From NCBI GenBank assembly GCA_049794535.1, contig JBARCX010000345.1, forward strand, positions 1 through 26,607: 26,607 nucleotides of DNA, given 5' to 3'. A program made the position numbers and the translations under genes. Shown here in pieces: positions 7,491 through 14,334 of this stretch (position 1 is its first letter; every line of letters starts with the position of its first letter). This DNA comes from JBARCX01 sp049794535. Lineage in GTDB: Bacteria > Pseudomonadota > Gammaproteobacteria > Xanthomonadales > Rhodanobacteraceae. Under the pieces are notes generated by a model. It was not told the origin of the DNA. It saw nothing but the letters and a program-made list of their open reading frames with translations, and did no database searches.

Positions 7491-7781
7491 TCAGATCTTC
7501 GAACGCCCTTTTGCCGACAGATAGACAAGCCCTTTGTCGCGCCGACCAACCGCAATGACAGTGACGACAATTACCTTGTCATTCACCTGATAGACCAGCC
7601 GATAACCGATGCTGCGTAGTTTGATCTTGTAGCAGTTTGGCATGCCATGCAGGCGAGCCGCAGCAACGTGCGGGTTAGTTAACCGCTCACGCAGTTTGTT
7701 TTTAAGTTGCTCACGGATACTAGGTGAAAGCTTGCGCCATTCCTTGAGCGCTGACTCGACAAACTCCAGGCTATAGGTCAT
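7491..7781 (-). CDS. RelE/StbE-type toxin of a type II toxin-antitoxin pair
   Basis: 96 residues. The pattern LEFVESALKEWRKLSPSIREQLKNKL, HGMPNCYKIKL and GYRLVYQVNDKVIVVTVIAVGRRDK is that of the StbE branch of RelE toxins, which are ribosome-dependent mRNA endonucleases. The catalytic surface residues expected for this branch (K in YKIKL, R in GYRLVY, the basic GRRDK loop) are present, so the toxin is probably active. Its ATG lies inside the end of the antitoxin gene (11-base overlap), the usual arrangement for coupled translation. The tail ends KGRSKI. Confidence 0.93.
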   Translation of the reverse strand: MTYSLEFVESALKEWRKLSPSIREQLKNKLRERLTNPHVAAARLHGMPNCYKIKLRSIGYRLVYQVNDKVIVVTVIAVGRRDKGLVYLSAKGRSKI

Positions 7782-8016
7782 CGAGCTTGACCTTCACCCT
7801 GCGCTCTTTGGCGCGTGCACGCACTTGTTCGGCTAGTTCCAGATCTTCAAGCCGATCCAGCAGGCGTTTGTAGGTGGCGGCAGGCACAAGATAGGCACTG
7901 GGCTTGTTGTGCACCAGGATAGCGACCGACTCGCCATCGGCAGCTTCAATCACTGCGCTTGGATTGCGCTTGAGTTCAGTGATACTGATGCTCGCATCAG
8001 CCAGGATGACTTCCAT
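7771..8016 (-). CDS. Phd/StbD-type antitoxin
   Basis: 81 residues from ATG 8016 (MEVILADASISITELKRNPSAVIEA). GGAG lies 6 bases before this ATG; a GTG eleven codons upstream (8049) is in frame but gives a start that the family does not have. The N-terminal part is the Phd/YefM DNA-binding fold (ISITELKRNPSAVIEAADGESVAILVHNKPSAYLVPA), the C-terminal part is the charged toxin-neutralising helix (YKRLLDRLEDLELAEQVRARAKERRVKVKLDDL). Forms an operon with the overlapping toxin gene. The start codon and ribosome-binding site lie in a long perfect inverted repeat (8013-8046), the presumed autoregulatory operator. Confidence 0.93.
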   Translation of the reverse strand: MEVILADASISITELKRNPSAVIEAADGESVAILVHNKPSAYLVPAATYKRLLDRLEDLELAEQVRARAKERRVKVKLDDL

Positions 8017-8068
8017 ATTTGGCTCCAAATTCGGAGCCAAATATGGCACACAAACCCTAAGCCCTCAA
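8013..8068 (-). promoter_or_regulatory. toxin-antitoxin promoter and 14-bp-arm operator
   Basis: CCATATTTGGCTCC (8013-8026) and its exact reverse complement (8033-8046) flank a 6-base spacer. On the minus strand TTGAGG (8068-8063), 17 bases, then CATATT (8045-8040) forms a plausible sigma-70 promoter whose -10 box is within one arm. The other arm holds the GGAG ribosome-binding site and the antitoxin ATG. Binding of the antitoxin, or folding of the transcript, would each block expression. Confidence 0.75.
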
Positions 8069-8095
8069 TATCACTGGGCTGTATGGCAGGGATAG

Positions 8096-9766
8096 TTACA
8101 CCATCGGCAACTTGAGCCCCTGCTCCTTCGCACACTCGATAGCAATGTCATACCCCGCATCCGCATGACGCATCACGCCGGTACCAGGGTCGTTCCACAG
8201 CACACGTGCCAGGCGCTTATCGGCGGCTTCGCTACCGTCGCAGACGATGACCACGCCGCTGTGCTGGCTGTAACCCATGCCGACGCCACCGCCGTGATGG
8301 AGTGATACCCACGTAGCGCCGCCTGCGGTGTTGAGCATGGCGTTGAGCAGCGGCCAGTCGCTGACCGCGTCGCTGCCATCCTTCATGGCTTCGGTTTCGC
8401 GGTTGGGACTGGCGACGGAGCCGGAGTCCAGGTGATCGCGACCGATCACTACGGGCGCTTTGAGCTCACCGTTGCGAACCATCTCGTTGAAGGCGAGGCC
8501 GAGCTTGTGGCGAACGCCGAGACCGACCCAGCAAATACGTGCAGGTAAACCCTGGAAGTTGATGCGCTCTTTGGCCATGTCCAACCAGTTGTGCAGGTGC
8601 TTGTCGTCGGGGATCAGCTCCTTCACTTTCTGGTCGGTCTTGTAGATATCTTCCGGATCGCCAGACAGTGCAACCCAGCGGAACGGGCCCACGCCACGGC
8701 AGAACAACGGACGCACATACGCCGGCACAAAGCCGGGGAATGCAAACGCGTTGGTGAGGCCTTCGTCCTTCGCCATCTGACGGATGTTGTTGCCGTAGTC
8801 GAAGGTGGGGATGCCCTGCGCATGGAACGCGAGCATGGCTTCGACGTGGGTGCGCATGGAGCGCTTGGCGGCGTCGCGCGTACCTTCGGGATCGCTCTTG
8901 CGACGCTCGAACCACTGCTCCACGGTCCAGCCCTGCGGCAGGTAGCCGTTGACTGGATCGTGCGCGCTGGTCTGGTCGGTAACAGCGTCGGGCTTCACGC
9001 CACGGCGCACGAGCTCCGGCAGGATGTCGGCAGCGTTGCCGAGCAGCGCGATGGACTTGGCCTCGCCTGCCTTGGTGTACTTCTCGATGCGGGCGAGCGC
9101 GTCGTCCAGATCGGTCGCCTGCTCGTCGACGTAGCGCGTCTTCAGGCGGAAATCGATGCTCTTCTGCTGGCACTCGATATTGAGCGAGCATGCGCCGGCC
9201 AAGGTGGCGGCCAACGGCTGCGCGCCGCCCATGCCGCCGAGACCGGCGGTAAGAATCCACTTACCCTTGAGACTGCCGTTGTAATGCTGGCGGCCCATCT
9301 CGACGAAGGTTTCATAGGTGCCCTGCACGATGCCCTGCGAGCCGATGTAGATCCACGAGCCGGCCGTCATCTGGCCGTACATCATCAGGCCTTTCTTATC
9401 GAGCTCGTTGAAGTGCTCCCAGTTGGCCCAGGCCGGCACCAGATTGGAGTTGGCGATCAGCACGCGCGGTGCATCTTTATGCGTGGGAAACACGCCGACC
9501 GGCTTGCCGGACTGCACCAGCAACGTTTCGTCGTCACCCAGGTCACGCAGGCTGCGCAGGATGGCGTCGAAGCACTCCCAGTTGCGCGCAGCACGACCGA
9601 TGCCGCCGTACACCACCAACTCCGCCGGATTTTCCGCCACCTCCGGATCGAGGTTGTTCTGCAGCATGCGGAACGGCGCCTCGGTGAGCCAGCTCTTGCA
9701 GGTAAGCGAGCTGCCGCGGGGCGAGCGGACGATACGGGTGGTGTCGATGCGGGTGGGTGCGTTCAT
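8096..9766 (-). CDS. hutU: urocanate hydratase (urocanase)
   Basis: 556 residues, the standard length. It converts urocanate to 4-imidazolone-5-propionate, step two of histidine degradation, using tightly bound NAD+ as an electrophile. Visible hallmarks: YGGIGRAARNWECFD near the N-terminus, the Rossmann motif GLGGMGGAQPLA (about residues 175-186), YGNNIRQMAKDEG, FCRGVGPFRW, and ICWVGLG with C412, matching catalytic Cys410 of the Pseudomonas putida enzyme, then HLDSGSVASPNRETEAM and HHGGGVGMGYSQHSG. Nothing is truncated. No hutH, hutI, hutG or hutC is in the window, so it stands apart from a hut operon here. An inverted repeat covering its ribosome-binding site lies just upstream (9771-9797). 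Confidence 0.98.
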   Translation of the reverse strand: MNAPTRIDTTRIVRSPRGSSLTCKSWLTEAPFRMLQNNLDPEVAENPAELVVYGGIGRAARNWECFDAILRSLRDLGDDETLLVQSGKPVGVFPTHKDAPRVLIANSNLVPAWANWEHFNELDKKGLMMYGQMTAGSWIYIGSQGIVQGTYETFVEMGRQHYNGSLKGKWILTAGLGGMGGAQPLAATLAGACSLNIECQQKSIDFRLKTRYVDEQATDLDDALARIEKYTKAGEAKSIALLGNAADILPELVRRGVKPDAVTDQTSAHDPVNGYLPQGWTVEQWFERRKSDPEGTRDAAKRSMRTHVEAMLAFHAQGIPTFDYGNNIRQMAKDEGLTNAFAFPGFVPAYVRPLFCRGVGPFRWVALSGDPEDIYKTDQKVKELIPDDKHLHNWLDMAKERINFQGLPARICWVGLGVRHKLGLAFNEMVRNGELKAPVVIGRDHLDSGSVASPNRETEAMKDGSDAVSDWPLLNAMLNTAGGATWVSLHHGGGVGMGYSQHSGVVIVCDGSEAADKRLARVLWNDPGTGVMRHADAGYDIAIECAKEQGLKLPMV

Positions 9767-9770
9767 GGGG

Positions 9771-9797
9771 TACTCCGGTGTGTCAGACCCCGGAGTA
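9771..9797 (-). promoter_or_regulatory. inverted repeat sequestering the hutU ribosome-binding site
   Basis: On the minus strand TACTCCGG, 11 bases, then CCGGAGTA: perfect 8-bp arms. The downstream arm contains the hutU GGAG site and ends 4 bases before the ATG; the upstream arm carries the complementary ACTCC. It could be an mRNA hairpin that limits translation, or a protein operator. Confidence 0.55.
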
Positions 9798-9889
9798 TAG
9801 GCAGCCTACCCACCCGACGGCGACACCCTCAGCCAGACGTCATGGGTGCATGGATAAGTTCCCGAATCATGTCGATAAAGGCCCACAAC

Positions 9890-10636
9890 TCAGTCCAACC
9901 CAGCCTTGCCCGGCGCCCAGTACGGTTTAGTCATGAGTCGGGGTGCCGGGACGCCCAGGGCTTTCAGGGCGCGACGTAAGCGTTGGATGGAAGACGCCTT
10001 GCCTGTCAGGACGAAGGTCGCACCGGTAGCGACGAGCGCCGGCAAACCTCGCTCGATGTCCTCAAGGTGCGCGTCGTTCTCCGTTCGCTCGAACAACTCA
10101 ACCCCGCCGAGATCAAGCCGAGTGAGCACGTCACGAGTATTAGCAACGGTGTTCACTTCGAGCAGGCATTGCAGAGGACTGCCCGAAAAGTGACGGCTGA
10201 GTGCGTAAGCCAGCCCAATTGAGGTCTCGTCACCGAACACGACGCGCGTAGCAGCGGAATGACTGACATCGAGCGACGCACGTGGGCCGAAGACATCGCA
10301 CTCGTCGCCCAGCCGGGTGTCGCAAACCCAGGCACTTCCTGGCCCGCTGCCGTGCGCGTATCCCAGAATACGGGTTCGCCCTGCGGCCGCATCCCATTCG
10401 ATGGGCGTGAAGGTCCGCGCGACGAAGGCGGATCCCATCGCGATCTGCACCTTCTGTCCGGGCACCCAATGGAGCCCTCTGAACTCGGGACTTTCCAAGG
10501 TAATCAGTCGGAAGCCTTCAGCCAGGGGCTCGGCCCCCACGACACGTGCCTGCTTCATCAACATACGGGTCAGGGCTCGGCTCAACCGTCCCGGCTGGCG
10601 TAGGAGCCGTGTATCGGGGACATGTGGAGACGTCAT
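9890..10636 (-). CDS. siderophore-interacting-protein-like flavin reductase
   Basis: 248 residues from ATG 10636 (GTG 10639 is adjacent). The pattern is that of the SIP/ViuB branch of ferredoxin-NADP reductase-like enzymes: PGQKVQIAMG then ARTFTPIEWD (FAD-binding region near residue 75), GYAHGSGPGSAWV (SIP proteins have HGxGPGSxWA), FGDETSIGLAYAL, and a C-terminal YWAPGKAGLD, the usual ending. Such cytosolic enzymes use NAD(P)H and FAD to reduce Fe(III)-siderophores and release iron. Its start overlaps the stop of the O-methyltransferase by one base (TGATG), so the two genes are coupled. The pairing with a methyltransferase rather than with siderophore genes is unusual, so the reductase could act on another substrate. 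Confidence 0.85.
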   Translation of the reverse strand: MTSPHVPDTRLLRQPGRLSRALTRMLMKQARVVGAEPLAEGFRLITLESPEFRGLHWVPGQKVQIAMGSAFVARTFTPIEWDAAAGRTRILGYAHGSGPGSAWVCDTRLGDECDVFGPRASLDVSHSAATRVVFGDETSIGLAYALSRHFSGSPLQCLLEVNTVANTRDVLTRLDLGGVELFERTENDAHLEDIERGLPALVATGATFVLTGKASSIQRLRRALKALGVPAPRLMTKPYWAPGKAGLD

Positions 10637-11334
10637 CACCGCGTTACCACGGTGAATTCATTGCCTCGGTCGGCAGTAATGGGAATCGGCTGTGAGAGAT
10701 AGCCGTTCGCGGGATTGCGGACATAGGCCAGGTACTCGTTGTCATGATCGAAAGCGTTTTCCGCCAGGATGGGCGTGCCGCTCTTCAAATGCGGCTCAAG
10801 CAGCTTCAGCACCGGCAGATAAAGGCTGAACGCGCCGTCGAGCAAAACCAGGTCAACGTCGCCACCGACATCGACGAGTGTTTCGCGCGCGTCGCCCACT
10901 CGGATATCGACCAGATCGGCGAGACCCGCCGCCTCGAGGTTGGCGCGCGCGCGTGCCGCCTTGCTGGGTTCCAACTCGGTACCGATCAAGTGACCGCCGC
11001 CCATGTCGCGGAGTGCCGCAGCGAGATGGATGGTGGAGACTCCCATCGACGTGCCGAACTCGACGATCCGCGTCGCTTTGCGTGCGCGGGCGCACTGGTA
11101 AAGAAACCGGCCGTACTCCGGCATCACATTCAGAAAGTTATCGACGTAGCCATGATAAAAGCCGCGAACATCGCGGCTTTCCTCGGCGAAATGTTCGCTG
11201 AGAACCTCGCCGAGAGACTGCTCGGAAATGTCGGCACCGGCGAACTGCTCCATCAACACCCGATCAGCTTGCTCCGCTTCCTTGAAGAGCCTCTGCAAAG
11301 TTTGGGCAACACGCCCCGTGCTCAAAGAATCCAT
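10636..11334 (-). CDS. O-methyltransferase, class I SAM-dependent
   Basis: 232 residues from ATG 11334 with GGAG 11 bases upstream; the frame runs on to 11421 without a better site. After an N-terminal helical part comes YGRFLYQCARARKATRIVEFGTSMGVSTIHLA, with motif I EFGTSMGVS, then GTELEP (acidic residue that binds the SAM ribose), VDIRVGDARETL and VDLVLLDGA. This is the pattern of catechol-O-methyltransferase-like (methyltransferase family 3/24) enzymes. The metal-binding set of true catechol methyltransferases is not obvious, so the substrate is open. First gene of an operon with the flavin reductase, divergent from the AraC regulator at 11492. Confidence 0.85.
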   Translation of the reverse strand: MDSLSTGRVAQTLQRLFKEAEQADRVLMEQFAGADISEQSLGEVLSEHFAEESRDVRGFYHGYVDNFLNVMPEYGRFLYQCARARKATRIVEFGTSMGVSTIHLAAALRDMGGGHLIGTELEPSKAARARANLEAAGLADLVDIRVGDARETLVDVGGDVDLVLLDGAFSLYLPVLKLLEPHLKSGTPILAENAFDHDNEYLAYVRNPANGYLSQPIPITADRGNEFTVVTR

Positions 11335-11431
11335 GGTTTCGCGTACTCCGAAGGACGCGGCTACGGAGAATTCCGTTTGCCGCCTTCCCATCAGGGTAGG
11401 CACCGGCGCCCCTGGCAGCATTGGTCAATAT

Positions 11432-11458
11432 TGCCAAGATATACTGATTTCCTGCCAA
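11432..11458. promoter_or_regulatory. candidate AraC operator: direct repeats 21 bp apart
   Basis: TGCCAA occurs at 11432-11437 and 11453-11458, exactly 21 bases (two helical turns) apart in the same orientation, the geometry typical for AraC-family sites. A CAATATTG palindrome (11426-11433) overlaps the first. All lie in the divergent region between the O-methyltransferase and AraC genes. Confidence 0.45.
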
Positions 11459-11491
11459 TTATCGCGGCGTTGCCGAGTCCGTTCGACCACC

Positions 11492-12310
11492 ATGCCTATC
11501 TGGACTGAACATTCGCCACCCACCGAGTGGGGGGACCCGGATCTCGTGCCTCGCCCGGTGGTGACCATGGGTGCCGCCGGTATCGTGACGGCCAGCCTCA
11601 GCCGACACGAAACGGAAACGGATTTCCATCGTCACCGCAAGGGTGAGCTCCTGTTGGCGCTTCGTGGCGTTCTCACGTGCGAAGTGGAGGGCAGCCTCTG
11701 GCTCGTACCACCGCAAAGCGCGATCTGGATACCGGGTGATGTCCTACACAACGTCAAAGCTGCTGGCACGATCGAGTGCTATATCGTCTTCATCGACCCG
11801 AGTGTCGCGTCGAATCTCCCGTCAAACTGCTGCGCGCTCTCCACGACGCCGCTGCTGCGCGAACTTCTGATCCGCTCCGCCAGCCTTCCCGTGCTCTATC
11901 CAGAAGGTGGCATGGAGTCACATCTGGTCACGCTGCTTCTGGATGAAATCGCGATCGCGCCGACCGGGAACCTTCACCTCCCCATGCCTGCCGACGCCCG
12001 CCTTCGCAAGATCGGCGAGATGATCATGGGTGACCCCGCCGATCGCGGAACGATCCAGACGTGGGCACGACGCGTAGGGCTGAGCGAACGCACGCTGGCT
12101 CGCCTTCTCACTCAGCAGACAGGCATGAGCTTCGGCCGCTGGCGACAACAACTTCACCTCATGCTCGCAGTGAAATGGCTGGGCACAGGGTCTTCGGTCC
12201 AGCAAGTCGCGGATGACCTGGGCTATGAAAGCGCAGGCAGCTTCGTGACCATGTTCCGCAAAGCACTCGGAACGTCGCCGGGTCGTTACATGGCGGAACG
12301 GCGCGCCTAA
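11492..12310 (+). CDS. AraC-family transcriptional regulator with cupin domain
   Basis: 272 residues from ATG 11492; the open frame extends upstream across the divergent gene, which cannot be real. The N-terminal domain is a cupin: RHETETDFHRHRKGELLLALRGVLTCEVEGSLWLVPPQSAIWIPGDVLHNV has the HxHxxxE-like first motif and PxxxxH second motif. The C-terminal AraC domain (about residues 165-270) has two helix-turn-helix units, TWARRVGLSERTLARLLTQQTGMSFGRWR and SVQQVADDLGYESAGSFVTMFRKALGTSPGRY. It belongs to the NimR/YdeO-like cupin branch by layout. Divergent from the O-methyltransferase/reductase operon, its likely target. No clear ribosome-binding site precedes the ATG. Confidence 0.9.
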   Translation: MPIWTEHSPPTEWGDPDLVPRPVVTMGAAGIVTASLSRHETETDFHRHRKGELLLALRGVLTCEVEGSLWLVPPQSAIWIPGDVLHNVKAAGTIECYIVFIDPSVASNLPSNCCALSTTPLLRELLIRSASLPVLYPEGGMESHLVTLLLDEIAIAPTGNLHLPMPADARLRKIGEMIMGDPADRGTIQTWARRVGLSERTLARLLTQQTGMSFGRWRQQLHLMLAVKWLGTGSSVQQVADDLGYESAGSFVTMFRKALGTSPGRYMAERRA

Positions 12311-12548
12311 TTGATTGGATACGCGCATAGTCTTAGAGACTGTTCAAGGTCTTATTGAAAGCCAGTCAGCTTCAACGTGTCGCATCGACTTTTTCCCAAT
12401 CACGACGTAACCGCTTACCGATCCTCGGCGAATGGATACGAGATGGATCGAGCGTACCTACCTGGAAGTACAAGACAACGCGCCTGCATCGGGAGGATGA
12501 TCCCGCCTTGTGGGCATACCGACGTTTCCTTGGCCAAGGCCTGATCTT

Positions 12549-13622
12549 ATGCGTGCTCCACCACCTCTTACCTGCCGCAGTGTTCTTCTGCGATTTGCGC
12601 TTATCGCAGCCGTGCTTCTGGTTACCCTTCTTTTATTGGGCTATGTCGGCGGCTGGTTAACGCCGCACCGATTGACCGCACAGCGTCTGGTGAATCAGCT
12701 GCAGGCCAATGCAGGGGTGTTCCCCGGCTATCGACGCAATCACGCCAAGGGCGTGTGCGTGGCGGGCTATTTCGAGAGCAACGGCAACGCACAACCGTAT
12801 TCGGCTGCACAGATGTTTACGCCGGGTCGTACACCCGTCGTGGGTCGTTTCGCGATTCCAGGCGGTAACCCTTATGCGCCCGATGGCAGCGTGCCGATCC
12901 GCAGCATGGCATTGCGGTTTACTCAGGCGAATGGTCAGCAGTGGCGCACGGGCATGAATAGCATGCCGGTGTTTCCGGTTGGCACGCCGCAGGCGTTCTT
13001 CGAGCAACTGCAAGCACAGCAGCCCGACCCTGCCACTGGCAAACCGAATCCAGCGAACGTCAAAGCCTTTTTCGCCGCGCACCCGGAGACTGCCGCGTTT
13101 CTTGCGTGGGTGAAGACAGCGAAGCCCTCATCCAGCTATACGACGGAGAGCTATTGGAGCTTGAACGCATTCGAGTTTGTCGATGCGAGTGGCGTGCATC
13201 ACGCTGTGCGCTGGCGGATGGCTCCAGAGGCCGCTGCGGATACATCGGCTAGCACGGGCACGGATTACCTGGATGCCGATCTCGCACAACGACTCGCACA
13301 AGGCCCACAGCGCTGGCACTTGGTGGTGACGCTCGCCAATCCCGGTGACCCGACGAATGACGCAACCAAAGCGTGGCCATCCGACCGAAAAGATATCGAC
13401 GCAGGCACGCTGGTACTAACCGGCACCGAGCCACAGGAAAGCGGCCCATGCCGCGATATCAATTACGACCCGCTGGTACTGCCTGCAGGCATCGAAGCCT
13501 CGGATGATCCGTTGCTGCCTGCACGCTCCGCTGCCTATGCCACCTCTTACCTGCGCCGTACCAGCGAGGAAGCCCACTTGCCCGGCACTGCCGATGCGCG
13601 TTCCAAGCCGGAGGCCAAGTGA
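12549..13622 (+). CDS. catalase-family peroxidase, membrane-anchored
   Basis: 357 residues from ATG 12549; a GTG at 12510 would add 13. An N-terminal membrane segment (about residues 13-35, LLRFALIAAVLLVTLLLLGYVGG) places the enzyme on the periplasmic face. The rest is a shortened catalase fold: YRRNHAKGVCVAGYFE carries the distal heme histidine (H65), FTPGRTPVVGRFAIPGGNP follows, and ARSAAYATSYLRR near the C-terminus supplies the probable heme-ligating tyrosine (Y330) after R326. The family is the small catalase-related peroxidases, which use an organic or protein electron donor instead of dismutating hydrogen peroxide efficiently. The next gene, a cytochrome b561, overlaps its stop by one base and is a natural electron donor. 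Confidence 0.9.
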   Translation: MRAPPPLTCRSVLLRFALIAAVLLVTLLLLGYVGGWLTPHRLTAQRLVNQLQANAGVFPGYRRNHAKGVCVAGYFESNGNAQPYSAAQMFTPGRTPVVGRFAIPGGNPYAPDGSVPIRSMALRFTQANGQQWRTGMNSMPVFPVGTPQAFFEQLQAQQPDPATGKPNPANVKAFFAAHPETAAFLAWVKTAKPSSSYTTESYWSLNAFEFVDASGVHHAVRWRMAPEAAADTSASTGTDYLDADLAQRLAQGPQRWHLVVTLANPGDPTNDATKAWPSDRKDIDAGTLVLTGTEPQESGPCRDINYDPLVLPAGIEASDDPLLPARSAAYATSYLRRTSEEAHLPGTADARSKPEAK

Positions 13623-14176
13623 TGACTACTTCATCCACACGATTCGTACTCGCTGCGCGCGTACTGCACTGGCTGATGGCGGCGATGATCCTCTCGATGC
13701 TGTTTATCGGCGTGGGCATGGTGGCATCCGTCTCCGAACGCCACGAATGGCTGCTGCGCATCCATAAACCGCTCGGCATCGCCATACTGATCTTGGCCGT
13801 GGTGCGATTGATCGTGCGGCTGCGCAATCCACCACCGCCATTGCCTGCGGATCTGCCGGCCATACAAAAATTCGCGGCGCATGCATCGCACTGGTTGCTG
13901 TATGTGCTGATGCTCACGATACCTCTGGTGGGATGGGCGATGTTGTCTGCCGGCGGTTACCCGGTGATGTTGAGTGAGTCGTTGCGGTTGCCGCCGATCT
14001 TCCCTGTCAGCCCTGTGGCATTCGCTGTGCTGCGGCACGCACATGCATGGCTCGCTACGCTGTTGTTCCTGACATTTCTGGCGCACTTGGGCGCAGCGCT
14101 TTACCACGGCTTGATCCGTCGTGATGGCGTGCTTTCAAGCATGATCGGAGGCCGACCCAATCGTAGGTTGGGATGA
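13622..14176 (+). CDS. cytochrome b561
   Basis: 184 residues from ATG 13622, sharing one base with the stop of the catalase-family gene (TGATG); GTG 13619 is an alternative. Four membrane helices can be drawn (about 15-36, 48-67, 88-107 and 140-162). Histidines suited to bind two b hemes lie at H16 (VLHWLMA), H48 (RIHKPLG), H87/H90 (AHASHWLLY) and in LRHAHAWLATLL. These proteins pass electrons from the quinone pool to periplasmic acceptors. Coupled with the upstream peroxidase, it likely forms a quinol-dependent peroxide reductase. The last residues, RRLG, and the stop codon are encoded by the start of the REP-like repeat at 14163. Confidence 0.93.
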   Translation: MTTSSTRFVLAARVLHWLMAAMILSMLFIGVGMVASVSERHEWLLRIHKPLGIAILILAVVRLIVRLRNPPPPLPADLPAIQKFAAHASHWLLYVLMLTIPLVGWAMLSAGGYPVMLSESLRLPPIFPVSPVAFAVLRHAHAWLATLLFLTFLAHLGAALYHGLIRRDGVLSSMIGGRPNRRLG

Positions 14177-14252
14177 GCGCAGCGAATCCCAACTTCACGC
14201 GTCGACGATGTTGGGGTTCTCCCGGATAAAGCTCGGGATCACCCCAACCTAC
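14163..14252. repeat. REP-like palindromic repeat, copy 2
   Basis: GTAGGTTGGG (14163-14172) and CCCAACCTAC (14243-14252) are exact reverse complements and bound a 90-base element. Within it GTTGGGAT and ATCCCAAC form a first 8-bp hairpin, and a second hairpin is formed by the GTTGGGGTT...ACCCCAAC half with CCGG/GAGC pairing inside. Same family as 245-322, differing in loop sequence. The left arm runs into the end of the cytochrome b561 gene. Confidence 0.8.
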
Positions 14253-14334
14253 CGAAAAATGTGGCGGAACAGCACAAGGCAGTGATGTCCGAAAACGGCG
14301 AGTCAGACGCCGGTGACGGTGCTAGCCTCACGTC

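Noticed and set aside
8691..8709. Cysteine in FCRGVGPFRW taken as the urocanase catalytic cysteine.
   Set aside because: It is residue 356; the position matching Cys410 of the Pseudomonas enzyme is C412 in ICWVGLG.
8591..9979. 462-codon open frame on the plus strand opposite hutU.
   Set aside because: It is a frame mirrored from the codon bias of hutU; the translation shows no family pattern and runs through the hutU promoter region.
12432..12500. 22-codon open frame upstream of the catalase-family gene.
   Set aside because: No ribosome-binding site, no recognisable composition, and no sign of coupling to the next gene.
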